Shown here piece after piece: positions 20,459 through 31,017 of a stretch of DNA of 64,000 nt. A program made the translations under genes and the position numbers. This DNA comes from Nemertoderma westbladi (Eukaryota; Xenacoelomorpha; Nemertodermatida; Nemertodermatidae). The stretch covers positions 96,834 through 160,833 of the forward strand of contig JAUCBJ010007030.1 in NCBI GenBank assembly GCA_032718475.1. The letters are read 5' to 3'. Below the pieces are notes generated by a model, which saw nothing but the letters and a program-made list of their open reading frames with translations, had not been told where the DNA came from and did no database searches. How positions within the stretch are numbered: the stretch's first letter is position 1; each line of letters starts with the position of its first letter.

Positions 20459-22020
20459 TGACTCGGCAAAAAGCACCCCCAACCCCCACAATGGATCACA
20501 TTAGTAAAGTGGAGATCGTGGAGGTCCGGCTACTAGAGGCCAGTGGAATTACCGGACACAATTGGCCTCACAGGGGTCAGTTATCTCCTGACCGGCTGCC
20601 TGTCTCACACGTAATGTTAATTAATTGTAACGGTATTGGTGGAAGTGTCTCAGGAATTCTTAGCCCGCGAGTATTCTTAGCCTGTGGGTATTCTTAGCCC
20701 GCAAAACAATAACGTTTATTGTTTTGGTTCCCCCAATACGCCTCTGAAACCTGCTCCTTTAATAACCTGCTCCTTTACTAACTCGCGGACTAAGAATACT
20801 CGCGGGCTAAGAATACTCGCGGACTAAGAATACTCGCGGGCTAAGAATTAACCCAACCGGTGGAATTGGTCTATTGATGAATCCAACTGCACATGCAGCA
20901 TTGGACAAAATAGACCAAATCTCTAAACGCATCATCCGTTGCCACTTATCATCATGTTCTGGAAGACTGGCTAAGAAGTTTCCTAAGGTGGTCCTGATTG
21001 TGTGCTAATCTCCAACTAGTGTTGCCCCTGTAGAGGAGGTGGAAAATTTCTGATAGAGTGGATCAGCATGCATTCTTAACATTCCTGGGAGACTTTAATA
21101 AGTCTGCATCAATCACATATATCGCCCTGGGTCTATAAGTTAACCGAAATTCCGTCATCTTCAAGATTACATCTCTGGAAATGGATTGTTTTCGGCTGGA
21201 ACCCAGTTCAAGAAGCGAACTGGAAAGCTATGGATTCACAGTGGACCCAGTGGTCACAAGTCCCAGATAGACCATATTATGTTTCGTAGGAAATACAGAG
21301 GAGCTCTATACAAGACTGTAATACATTTACAATTCGACCCTTCTCCAGGACTGGTCCTATTTTTTGCAACAGCTCAGTGTGAGATCCAGCGTCATACTGC
21401 AGCTGAGCAACAGGTATGAATCTCTTGTCTCTGAGGCGGCAGATCACTGCGAGGGCTATACATACAGCCTTCACAGAAGCAGTTAAGTTAGCAGCTGCAG
21501 AAACAGTTCCTGTATACCCTCGAATAAGGAAAAAAGCCCCCTGGACTGACCACAAAATTCGGAAGTGTCGAAATGACCTCTATAAGGCGCAGAAAGAGTC
21601 CCGACTCAAACAGACTACAGCGGCCAAGAATGCAGTTAAGGCTGCATCTAGGTCCCTGAACAGGCAGTACTCTGTTAATCTACAGGAGCTAATAAACCAA
21701 CAGGTTGATGCCATCAATGATGCTGATCCCAGGCATGGAAATCAATCAACTTGCTGACTGGGTGGAAAAGCCAACCAACCACCAAGGTAAAGGCACAATC
21801 ACCAGCCGATCGCCTCAATGGTTGGAAGGCCCACTTTGAAAAGCTCCTCAATAGTGACAGGGTATTGCTTGATAACTTTATAGAAATAAAAGTGTCTGAG
21901 TCTGTACTCACAGATATTCCCATTCGCGATATCGCCTTTGCTGAAGTGAAGGTGGCTGCAAAGAGCATTAAAACCAATCGTGCCAGTGGAGTAGATGGTG
22001 TCCCCCCTGAGGTCTTTAAA
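20459..22020 (+). pseudogene. family A non-LTR element, 5' half with endonuclease, broken
   Basis: Begins inside the family A leader (ACTCGGCAAAAAGCACC...), then a frame ending LLEASGITGHNWPHRGQL shared with the copy at 50.4-50.7 kb. Endonuclease remnants follow: GGIGLLMNPTAHAALDKID-like sequence after 20850, a GDFN-like FLGDFNKS near 21090 and QIDHIMFRRK near 21265. The pre-RT part follows (FTEAVKLAAAETVPVYP, DRLNGWKAHFEKLLNSDR, then NRASGVDGVPPEVFK to 22020). It is interrupted by the foldback at 20655-20849 and by stops. At 22020 it joins unrelated sequence. Confidence 0.75.
20655..20849. mobile_element. 195-bp foldback insertion (GAATACTCGCGGGCTAA units)
   Basis: The ends AATTCTTAGCCCGCGAGTA and TACTCGCGGGCTAAGAATT are reverse complements, and each arm is made of two to four 18-bp units ACTCGCGGGCTAAGAAT. 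The centre contains CGTTTATTGTTTTGGTT and AACCTGCTCCTTTACTAAC, words that recur at 43.07 and 51.19 kb. It interrupts the family A endonuclease region. Confidence 0.7.
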
Positions 22021-22706
22021 GACAGATCAGGAAGAGCAGGAAGATCAGGAACTTCAGGTGAAGATCAGGAAGAGGACGAAGAAAGTGAAGGTCAGGAAGA
22101 GAATGAAGAAAGTGAAGAACAGGAAGAGGATGAAGAAAGTGAAGAACAGGAAAAGGATGAAGAAAGTGAAGAACAGGTAGAGGATGAAGAAGTGAAGAAG
22201 AGGAAGAGGATAAAGAAAGTGAAGGTCAGAAAGAGGGTGAAGAAAGTGAAGATCAGGAAAGTGAAGAAGAGGATGAAAATGATAATAATAAGGAAATATT
22301 GAGACAATTACTTGGAAATAATAATAAATTGCGGAAAATTATTAAACATTTAGAAGAGAATGATGAAAATAAAGAAGAGATATTGAGACAAATATTAGGA
22401 AACAAAAATCAAATGCGGAAATTTATTAAAGAAATGGAAGAAAATGAGGAAAATAGAGAAGAGATATTAAGACAGGTTCTGGGAAATAAAAGTAAATTAC
22501 TGAAAATTAATGAACAATTGAATAAAATTAACAAACAGTTGGGTAATGAGGAAGATGAAAGTAAAGTATATCAACCAGCTTTTACTAATTTTCGAAGACC
22601 TATGATAAAAAAACTCTCGTTCAGTATATGCCCGCGCAGGACGACGCTATTGACATTTGTTTGTTTGAGTTCCTTTCATAATAGTATTAGGACTATTTAT
22701 CCATAA
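22021..22706 (+). pseudogene. acidic repeat plus coiled-coil open frame of unknown origin, fused to an RT fragment
   Basis: Directly after the family A motif PPEVFK the frame enters a 9-residue acidic repeat (EESEEQEED type, 27-bp units, about 22050-22270). One missing A near 22188 shifts the frame. In the shifted frame the acidic stretch continues and is followed by three 28-residue repeats (ILRQLLGNNNKLRKIIKHLE, ILRQILGNKNQMRKFIKEME, ILRQVLGNKSKLLKINEQLN; starts 22296, 22380, 22464). These are four-heptad units suited to a coiled coil. The frame then gives YQPAFTNFRRPMIKKLSFSI and stops near 22706. I do not recognise the protein. Reading in the first frame instead gives a K/R-rich tail that is an artefact of the shift. 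Confidence 0.5.
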
Positions 22707-22870
22707 CAAGTATATATTAGTATTAGGAGTATTTATCCATAACAATTATATTAGTATTAGGACTATTTATCCATAACAATTGTATTAGTATTAAGAGTAT
22801 TTATCCATAATAATTATATTAGTATTATAAATGCATTTAACCACAATATTTATTACTATTAGGTCTATTT
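22670..22870. repeat. ~36-bp tandem repeat (TATTAGTATTAGGACTATTTATCC type)
   Basis: Five imperfect copies of TAGTATTAGGACTATTTATCC followed by ATAACAATTATAT. It follows the acidic/coiled-coil frame directly. Confidence 0.75.
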
Positions 22871-23404
22871 ATTCAAGAAATTATATGTTTTTTATAATAT
22901 ACTTTAGAAAATTAGTCGACTAAGTCATAATTTTTAAAACTTTAAATAAGGGTTGAGTTATTTTGTAAAGTTAAGGTGTGAACCAACAGAGGCAACCTTA
23001 AGTCTAATCTATTGGCCCTTACTCATAAGACAGCGCATTAACTCCCAAGGTTGCATACTATCACTATAGCTGGGAGAGTCAAAGCTAGTGTACACTACAC
23101 TAGAGTCAGCCAAGAGCTAGGAAAAAAGAATAATGCTCTTCTAGGGTTCGAACTCACGACCTTCTAATTAGAAAACTAAGCAAATGATCAGCTTGAAGGC
23201 CTTAGACCCTTAATCTGAGGCATCGAGCAGCCAACGAGAGAGCAGATGCGAGTACAGTGGTAAAGCCCATCCATGGTGAGATAACATCACACTAACTCTC
23301 AAGGATAGTTATACTCCCCATTCAAATATCCCTCGCTAACCAGATTCCCCCCCAGCATCTAAAGTATTCCACTTCAATGCAAAATATATAGAGCTCTAGT
23401 ATAG
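22871..23404. other. non-coding segment with one tRNA-like B box on the minus strand
   Basis: On the minus strand, around 23105-23235, AGAAGGTCGTGAGTTCGAACC has a good Pol III B box and an anticodon-like hairpin; the A box is poor. Probably a decayed tRNA-derived SINE. No protein-coding signal. Confidence 0.35.
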
Positions 23405-24066
23405 CATGTACCTAACTGATCTAGACTTTGCTGATGACTTTGAAGTACTTTCAGAATCGCTAGTAGAGGAATTCCAACGGCCCCTTAGCTCATTAGAACA
23501 TGCTGCTTCTAGTGTTGGTCTTTTTATTAACTCCAGAAAGACCAAAATTTTGACAGTCAACTTTGAAAGTCCTCAGCAAATCTCTGAACGGACTAGTATA
23601 AGATCAACAGATGGTATGCTTGAGCATGTGGACGACTTTTGCTACCTGGGATCATGGATCCGGAAGTCAGGCGAGGACCGTTGAATACGTAAGGGAAGGG
23701 CATGAGATCATTGTGTGACTGGGCTTTCCAGGATTTGGAAGTCACACAGAATTCACCGGAAACATAAGTTTCGACTATTTGGAGCAGCGCAGTAGTTACC
23801 AGTACTCCTCTATGGGAGTCCATGCTGTGCTCTAACTGCTGAGGACACCAAATCTCTGGATGTCACATTCACATGAATGCTACGCCGGGTTAACTGCGTC
23901 AAGTACAATGCACATGCACAAATCTACAACCAGACACTATATAATATTGGAGGTGTCTCATTGGTTCCCCAAAGCGTGACACTAGAATAAAGCCGCCTCC
24001 GTTTTGCAGGACATTGGTTTCGCCGTGAGGATCAGCTTAAAGGACACTGGCCTTGGAGATGCGGAT
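23405..24066 (+). pseudogene. family A non-LTR element, 3' part resumed, decayed
   Basis: Resumes at YLTDLDFADDFEVL (the RT motif C box FADD is kept) and runs through SLEHAASSVGLFINSRKT and DFCYLGSWIRKSGEDR to a stop. It then continues in broken frames through the RLFRA, YGSPCW and ISNQTLYNIGG regions. A small internal deletion joins the GHCFRRED and LKDTGLED blocks near 24035, and the copy ends at about 24066 without the TAG tail. The RT segment between PPEVFK and YLTD, about 630 bp in intact copies, is absent. Confidence 0.75.
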
Positions 24067-25085
24067 ATTTACCGAGCACCAGCAAGGTTAATGAATGATG
24101 GAGAGATAAAAAAATGTTCTACGTTTTTTTCACATATCATACGTAATTTAATTCTTAAATTGGTATTTTGTGTTGCTAAATTCTTTAATAAAAGATAGCG
24201 ATCGATGTACTGTAGTGTTATAAAATAAATTGAACTGCAGTATTTTACTATAATGCTTCCCCTCCTGATGCTACCTTACTCAATGTTAAATAATTTAGTG
24301 TTCTGGAATATTCATTACGTAAGTAGAGAGCCGCTTAACAACCATATAAAGCAACATTGGACATTGAGTTCCTTTTTTTAAGATAAAAAAGTAAAATCAA
24401 AGCAATGCTATGGGTTCACTCCTTTTTCCCGATTTTGGGGTAGGCCTATATTCGAGAAAAAAAGTTACAATTTAAGAATAAAAATGTTTTAGGGTAAATA
24501 GTAGGTAGTATTATTTAATTTGAAATTGGTTCAAAATCACCTCAATTCATTATAACTTTGTTACGTTAAACTTCTAATTTTAATTTAAAAAGTGAATATT
24601 TTAAAGAAAACAACATATTTTTCAAAAACAAGGTAGATTTATCCCCTTTGTAATCCGCATTTACTCGAAATAGTAAAAACATTTTTTCCTTTGCCTCGAA
24701 AAATATCAAACTGTACTTTTTCTATTCCCGAAAATGCGGATTAAAAGGTCTGACAGAAAAAAGGTACTTTCCTTATTTTTAAAGAACGATTCTTTCATAC
24801 TGTACTTTCTTTGTGTAAGATAATATCTTGGGTTATACATGTAAGGGCAGTTGGTTAGAATCTTACCCCTTTGGTAAAAAAATATGTCGAAAATATCTTT
24901 ATGATCTACTATAATGAGCGATTAAATGATGTTTCCAAACCTGAAAACTGCTATTTAATACCTCTTTTAGTTTTCAAGTTATAACAATTTCCATTTAGGG
25001 AGACCTATAGAAATTACTATGTAAAGTATTAAAAAAAAAAAAAAATTAAAATCAAATATTTTATTTATGAAATTGTCAACTTCAA
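24067..25085. other. no recognisable feature
   Basis: AT-rich; an A-run at 25029-25045. No coding or repeat structure. Confidence 0.5.
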
Positions 25086-25585
25086 AACCCTACTACTGTA
25101 CTGTAGGCCTAAAGACCACCTTCATCAAACGACTTATCGGCTTGCATATATCCTCTTCCTCCACTCTTGCACTTAGACTAACTAACCAACAAACCTTCAT
25201 CAACGACATTCTACTCAACACCCACATACAATTAAAACTCAGACGTTCTAGAACTCTACAAACAACATCGATCTGATCGCAACGAAAATTTCAACCAACA
25301 ACTCTACCAATTAGGACCGGTATTTAAGTCAAAATCTAGGAAAAACAGTAACCAGAAAAACCGACATTTAATAACCAGATTTACATCCCACGGCTTCCAT
25401 CACAGACTCTGTTTAACAACCTCTTCGCCCTTACTTGCCCACAGAGCCCCCCTTTATCTACTATAACCAACCTCTAGCTACCTTATAAATTATTTTAAGA
25501 ATTAAATTAAATATATTTTATAGTATTGCTGATTTAACCCGACTGGGGGTGTATAGATTAATATTAAAAAAAACCCTACTACTTC
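25086..25585 (+). pseudogene. unidentified coding-like fragment flanked by AAACCCTACTACT
   Basis: The 13-mer AAACCCTACTACT occurs near 25087 and again near 25573, like a target duplication. Between them one frame gives TTFIKRLIGLHISSSSTLAL and LTNQQTFINDILLNTHIQLK. After a one-base shift another gives LYKQHRSDRNENFNQQLYQL and RHLITRFTSHGFHHRLC. The composition looks coding, so I read it as a truncated retroelement piece or retro-copy, but I cannot identify the protein. Confidence 0.4.
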
Positions 25586-26660
25586 TACAATTTTTGAACA
25601 ATTAGTCTGAAAATTTATGTAATAATAATAATAATATAAATAATAATAAATAATTTATAAATTTATGTTGCCTCCCTGCATAAAAGTATCAGACAACTTT
25701 TTTTTATTTTTCTTTGTAAATAAAATCTAATATTTATAACAAACCTAAAAAAATAGCATAAATTTGAGGCGCCACCTAGCGGTGCAGAATTATTTTCACA
25801 CAATTTCGCATTATAGTTATATGTTGCCCCATCTTTGATCTATCATATAAAACGTGATAGGTACATGTAATTGTGAAATACAGTAGTTACATAGTGTGTT
25901 TAGTGTTTAAACGGGATCATATTATCTTACACTTCTGAAATATTAGAAATGGGCCGTGCACAAATGATGTCACGGTATAAGAAGGGGAGGGGGGGGGGGT
26001 TGCAATTTTGTGACATGGTGGAGGGAGGGGGGGGGGGGGGGGGGGGAGAGTAGCTATACTTGTGACGTCACAATAGCACTTTGGTGAACAAATAAAATAC
26101 ATTTTACCAATACAAAACTTAGTACGATGATAAAATATATGATTCCGATATATGATTAAATATATGATTAATATATGGAGATAAAGTTATATTCAAATAA
26201 TTTTGCAATTGATTATTGGGTGGTTTACTGACAAAAATTCGATATAATCAAAACATTTCCGTTTGGCTGCTACTATTTATCAGATCTTCAAGAAATTTAC
26301 TTAACTAATTGTAGGCCCACATCGGGATCCCGGTCTAAAAAGGTCGGGCCGGGATTGCATTATTCGCCGGCATCCCGGTTTTACGGGATCGGGATTCCGT
26401 TTAGACACTAGTGTGTATTCGAATACTGGACATACATGGTAAATGTATAGCGTGCCACATAAAGTTGGAAAATATGTCGCCCTGGCGATTTAGTGGTGCG
26501 AAATTAATTCCATACAAATAAATAAATATACATTAATCTGTTCTGGAACAATATATTTATCTAAATGTAGTTGGGCAATGCAACACTGCAATCCCTATAA
26601 TATTACTATAACGTAGTCTATACCATACTAAGACGTCCTAAACTATAGTTTATGAGGCCT
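25586..26660. other. AT-rich spacer with simple repeats
   Basis: An AAT-rich microsatellite at 25618-25660 and two G-runs (25983-26000, 26027-26046) in a TGTGACATGGTGGAGGGAGG context. Two GCCACCTAGCGGTGC / GGCGATTTAGTGGTGC blocks lie near 25770 and 26483, probably SINE or MITE remnants. No gene. Confidence 0.5.
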
Positions 26661-26663
26661 TGC

Positions 26664-26998
26664 TCTAGACATACATAAAACAATGTTCCAGAATATGGTG
26701 TGTTTATTAAATTGAATAAATTGCCACTCGTAGACGCAAAGCCACGCAACTTTCAAACGCCCATATTACAACTATTTTACGACGAAATTCAGATTGTGTT
26801 ACATATTTGGAATCCTTGCATAGCCCGGTTTCTATTGGTACCAAAAAACCTCGGGGGAGAAGAGGTGAGACAATCTCTGTTTCAAATATCATTTCATGCA
26901 ATATCATTAAGATTTAAAGAAAAATTGGAGGGGGGGGGGGGGGGGGGGGGTCACTGAATTAAGATATTATATTCCAGGTTATGTTGTACTGCAACATA
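26664..26998. mobile_element. partial copy of the CACCATGTCCTGG long-TIR family
   Basis: TTTATTAAATTGAATAA, TATTTGGAATCCTTGC, a G-run and TTATATTCCAGGTTATG follow the order of the internal region and right arm of the element at 58966-59696. The left arm is missing. Its AATAAA on the minus strand (26707-26702) could serve as poly-A signal for the COA7-like gene, which ends a few bases away. Confidence 0.55.
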
Positions 26999-27004
26999 AA
27001 TGGA

Positions 27005-27688
27005 TCACTCAGGAGTCGCATACTCTTCATTATTTGTTTCGAAATGAAACTTATACAACGGATCTTCACGTAGTTTCCGGGCTCTAGCTAGCAGTCTGTC
27101 TCTGTCTATGTGGTGAGAGTTGAGTCGACTAGCTAGACTGGCAGCTTGTACGCAGCCATCGGCGAGTCCGTAATCGCAGGACTTCATATAATATTGGAGG
27201 CTCTTCGATAAGTCCTTCGTCAGGGATCCATCACCCTCGAGATTCGCCCGTTTATATAAATTCGCGACAGCGAAACAGGATTGGTTGTGTTTCAAGGAGG
27301 AATCGCAAGATTTTAAGAAGTAGGCGAGAGCGCGGGAATAGTTAGTAGCTGAGGCGACCCCAGCCCTGTAACAGACCCTGAGGTAGCCCTGCTCCAGACA
27401 CGATATATCAGCGTATTGCAACCCGAGCATCCGTTCGCCACGCTCTAGGTAGGCTAACGCTACCTTCCCGCAACTGCGTCGGTGTCTGTAGTTGTCGCAG
27501 TTTGCACGATGTAGACGCAAAGCTTGGTCTGGGTCGCGTTTGTGCGTTCCCGTGTGCTCCGCCATTAAGCAACACGCCTCACTGTCGTTCTCGTGCAAAC
27601 AACCCATCTCGAATTCCTCACCAACTATTTCGATTATTGCTTCCAAATCTTTGGGATTTGAGGGGTCTAGACCACCGACACCTGTCAT
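27005..27688 (-). CDS. COA7: COA7-like protein (cytochrome c oxidase assembly factor 7, Sel1-like repeats)
   Basis: Single-exon frame of 227 residues; human COA7 is 231. The family acts in the mitochondrial intermembrane space and is needed for assembly of respiratory complex IV, with haem-related activity proposed. Cysteines occur as five spaced pairs (30/39, 64/73, 97/106, 128/138, 171/179), matching the disulfide-paired helix-turn-helix layout of COA7. Sel1-like repeats are visible, for example RALAYFLKSCDSSLKHNQSC and SLQYYMKSCDYGLADGCVQA. The N-terminus aligns in character with COA7 (short acidic helix, then CLHENDSEACC). No classical presequence is seen, as expected for a disulfide-import substrate. 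The ATG at 27688 is the first in frame after upstream stops. No canonical poly-A signal lies between the stop and the transposon just downstream. The frame and cysteines are intact, so this is probably the real gene. Confidence 0.85.
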   Translation of the reverse strand: MTGVGGLDPSNPKDLEAIIEIVGEEFEMGCLHENDSEACCLMAEHTGTHKRDPDQALRLHRANCDNYRHRRSCGKVALAYLERGERMLGLQYADISCLEQGYLRVCYRAGVASATNYSRALAYFLKSCDSSLKHNQSCFAVANLYKRANLEGDGSLTKDLSKSLQYYMKSCDYGLADGCVQAASLASRLNSHHIDRDRLLARARKLREDPLYKFHFETNNEEYATPE

Positions 27689-28584
27689 TGTTCTAGAATA
27701 TTATAATTATAACATACGTATCGTATCGTTCTACATAGAAGTTAGTTAGTTAATAACCCATCCAGAAGGAATCGCTGTATTGAACTGAACCGTTTATTAC
27801 TAGTGTGTGACGCAACGAAACATACACATCATATGTAATAATATGCATATTTTCTACTTTTAATTAAATTAATAATAAAAAATATACGTGTTTCTTACTC
27901 ATTTTGTATTTATGTCCCACTTTAAACTTTTTGTGTGTTAATTTATATTCATATTAGGCCCTCTAGGGTAATATGTGGCCGTATCTAAAACAACTCACAC
28001 AGAAGGTTTGTAGTGCGACACAAATGCAAAAATGGTAACAAAACCCTTTATTGGCAGTTATCTCCGATATTAGTTTAATTAAAAGGAGAAAATTTGGAAA
28101 GGAAATAATTAGATAATAATAAGTTGCATACTGTTAGTGTTACTGTACAATTCGGACTACATTACTATAATAAACTACTGTTCCGTTGTATAACAACTTT
28201 TATCTATATATTCTGCGACGGAAATCGAATCCTAAGTTTATGTACGAAGTATCGGTAGTCAGTATGTTACATAATGAGACCCTTCTATTCTTTTAATCTA
28301 CCGTAACTTTTTTGAAATTTGGGACATTATTGTACAAAACAATTGGCAAAACAAACATTTTTAAATCTTTTCAAACAGTCAAATATTCGATAATATTTTA
28401 TAATTAAAATTAATTACAAATATAACATTACATCCTACATAATATAAAAATATGTTTTATATGATATTAATTAATTAAAATACTTTTAGGGGTTTCATTT
28501 GACCGGCATCATAATTACTATTTATTTCGTGAATTATTCAGTTCGGAATTTATGTAATATTATTACTTAGAATGACTACGGGCT
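27689..28584. other. intergenic region between the NUDT8-like and COA7-like genes
   Basis: AT-rich, no coding signal. It must hold the COA7-like promoter (minus strand, above 27688) and the NUDT8-like 3' end. Confidence 0.5.
28521..28526 (-). terminator. AATAAA poly-A signal for the NUDT8-like gene
   Basis: AATAAA on the minus strand about 60 bases after the NUDT8-like stop codon. Confidence 0.55.
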
Positions 28585-29361
28585 TCATGAATTACGAATA
28601 CCAGGAGAAATATAATTAAGCGGAAGCAAAGCACTTAAAACTAAATCCAATATAGCAGCGGTGAACCCCCATATATTCAAAGGTGTTAAAGTAAAGACAA
28701 TTGTTGTTTGTGTTAGAGTCTCATTGATCTTCCACCTTGTATATCTACAGTTCTTTGGATTGCTAAAAGTTTCTAAAGGAATCACAAATACGTCGTCAAC
28801 TTCATCGGGATTACATTGGAGTTTGGATTCCTCCAACTCGCCAATGTAAGCGAGAAAGGGCTTAACGACAAGTCTGTACGATATGGGCATACAAGAAGGG
28901 AGGGGTCCCCACACCTCCAATGAGTCAGTATCGATCCCTAACTCTTCGCGAGTCTCTCGTAACGCTGTTTCCAGCAGACTCGAGTCTCTGGGTTCGCACT
29001 TTCCGCCAGGGAAACTCATCTGTCCCGTAAACGATCTCATCGCAACTGATCTCTGAGTTAGTAACACCGAAGGCCGGCCATCGCGGTCCCGACAAAGCGG
29101 TACTAATACGGCGGCTTTCGGTACATAATTAGGTGGAGCCAGTCGGACAGATATCCAATCGTTATCGTTAGCTAATGAAGTTATTATCGACATTGTTCTT
29201 TCTCTGTTTTCTGTAGTAAACACGTCACGAAATACGTGTGAATCTGCATCCCTATAGTTTGAACTTGTAGGAATGGGTTCGGTAGGTCGATAAAAGCGAA
29301 ATGCACACGGAGCTATATGTTTTATACTACCGGTAGTGCACATTGAATGGAATAACATCAC
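28585..29361 (-). CDS. NUDT8: NUDT8-like mitochondrial Nudix hydrolase (CoA diphosphatase family)
   Basis: Single-exon frame of 258 residues. Members hydrolyse coenzyme A and its esters to 3',5'-ADP and phosphopantetheine; NUDT8 is the mitochondrial form, NUDT7 the peroxisomal one. The CoA-Nudix signature LLTQRSVAMRSFTGQMSFPG (residues 100-119) is complete (LLTxR, R, G, FPGG). It is followed by a Nudix box GGKCEPRDSS...RETREELGI (119-143) with both metal-binding Glu of REtrEE. A conserved late IWGFTAAIL block sits at 230-238. There is no C-terminal SKL-type peroxisomal signal (it ends RNS), and the N-terminus is low in acid residues, so NUDT8 fits better than NUDT7. Start choice is uncertain between Met1, Met2 and Met7. 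It lies 0.9 kb upstream of the COA7-like gene on the same strand; both products are mitochondrial. Confidence 0.88.
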   Translation of the reverse strand: MMLFHSMCTTGSIKHIAPCAFRFYRPTEPIPTSSNYRDADSHVFRDVFTTENRERTMSIITSLANDNDWISVRLAPPNYVPKAAVLVPLCRDRDGRPSVLLTQRSVAMRSFTGQMSFPGGKCEPRDSSLLETALRETREELGIDTDSLEVWGPLPSCMPISYRLVVKPFLAYIGELEESKLQCNPDEVDDVFVIPLETFSNPKNCRYTRWKINETLTQTTIVFTLTPLNIWGFTAAILDLVLSALLPLNYISPGIRNS

Positions 29362-29595
29362 TTACTTCTGTACAGCTGTACTAGCACTGTTACATTAGGC
29401 CTACACAGTAGGTACACACACAGTCTAGCTATATTGATATCTGGCTATAGCATAGTGCTGCAGTGCTGTACACTGTAGTTACAGGAAAACTGAAAACACG
29501 ACTCGATAGGCAGTAGGAGTTACTTAAGCGAAATCAAAATAGGCCTAATAGTTTTTCTTTTATGATAGGCCCCTACTGCCCTAAACTGTAGTTTC
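29362..29595. other. upstream region of the NUDT8-like gene
   Basis: Presumed promoter area for the minus-strand gene. No TATA box in a convincing position; several TAGGCCTA words. Confidence 0.4.
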
Positions 29596-29964
29596 AGGCT
29601 TCAGCTAGGAACTAACAGTTCAGCAGTTTTGATTATGGTTTTGGTCTTCTCAGTTTATTCTGACTTTATTATCGTGTTAGAAGACCGTTAGGACTTCTTA
29701 CTGAAAAGTATTCTGTATGTATCTCTGTATGTACAGTATGTATCTCTGTATGTACAGTATGTATCTCTGTATGTACAGTATGTATCTCTTTATGTACAGT
29801 ATGTATCTCTGTCAAAAAAATAAATTATAAGTGGGGCATGGCCTAAATCAGCCACCATAGGTTTCAGCTAGGAACAGTTTTGATTATGGGTTTCGTCTTT
29901 CACAGTTAATCTTCACTTTATTAGAAAACCGTTAGGACTTCTTACTGAAAAGTATTCAGTATAG
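29596..29964. repeat. direct duplication of ~110 bp flanking a 21-bp minisatellite
   Basis: CAGCTAGGAACTAACAGTTC... with ACCGTTAGGACTTCTTACTG at 29596-29715 is repeated at 29868-29964 with small deletions. Between them lie about five units of TATGTATCTCTGTATGTACAG (29714-29818). Confidence 0.8.
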
Positions 29965-30834
29965 GTGAGTGTGTGTATGTATATGTGTATGAAGGGGTGG
30001 GTAGGTGCTGTGTATAGGCGAAGGGGGCCTTGCGTTTACCCGTTTGGTATTGTCGGGATCCTCAAATCCATCTGTCAGCGGCTATGTGATTCTCAGCATT
30101 CTTCATTTCACTCTGCTGTGGGACTTTTATTTCGGCCTCAGGCGTTGCCAAAGAAAAATCACACATCATACAGTAATGCATCAGTTCAATGCTGCACTTT
30201 CAAGCTGCAGTTCAATGCATCACTGCACCTTTTAATACACTGCATACAGAATTGTAAGCAGTGTGCAGTAGAGGTCCTTCTAAGCGAACATATGGGATAT
30301 TTGCTTATCAATTATAAGCGTACATATTTTGTACTATTAGCGTACATATTATTGCGTACGTACTGTAAGCGTACATAAAGTACAGTAGGCCAAATTCAAT
30401 ACCAGCCCATGTATGCGGAAGTTATAAATCCATACGTGTATTCGAAGATACAGTACTTGTACTGTACTGTATCAGAAATAGCACATACGATGTACTTGTT
30501 AAATAGTAGTACGTACTCGTATATGTTTGTAGGCCTATGCTCCTAGGCCTAAATGTAATAATATCTTCGCTTATAATGGCTTTCATGTTTTTTTCTGGTG
30601 ATGAATTAATCTCCGGTACATTATGTACCGGAATGGTGTATTGAATGAGAATGGAAATCACGCGATGACTGCCTGACCTGGCTGGAGGTACGTCAACATT
30701 CCAACGTGATTATCATTTTATTTTATTTTATTCACTTATTTTTATCACTTCCCAGTTACGATGTTTACTTTTCTTAATTTAGTTTAATTATAAATACAGA
30801 AATTTAGCGGGATGGTGCGCTTTCTGGAATATTG
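29965..30834. other. no gene recognised
   Basis: Open frames of up to 137 codons occur, but they overlap AGCGTACATA and CAGTACTGTA repeats and show no domain. Left out as genes. Confidence 0.45.
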
Positions 30835-31017
30835 ACGGACACAAACACAAACAAACAGACAAAAAGACAGTCAGTCTAGAATCCATCAAATGTTGAAACT
30901 GATATCTGAAATGAATCATTGGCCGGGAAAGCCCCTATACAGTACAGTAGTTAAAAGGCTTAACAATTTTGGCTAGGTGTGGTGCTTTCTTAAATGTTGA
31001 TGGACATACAGGCGGAC
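30835..31017. repeat. single CAGACAGA-type repeat unit next to a family A copy
   Basis: Resembles the units at 7440-7930 (CTGATATCTGAAATGAAT, GGGAAAGCCCC, GACAGACAAAAAGACAGTC). Its final GACAGGCTGACAGG merges with the family A sequence GACAGGGTATTGCC, so the junction shows microhomology. Confidence 0.55.

Noticed and set aside
22092-22307. Ser/Phe/Leu-rich minus-strand frame
   Set aside because: Complement of the acidic repeat.
29965-30378. 137-codon plus-strand open frame
   Set aside because: Runs through AGCGTACATA repeats; no similarity or splice context.
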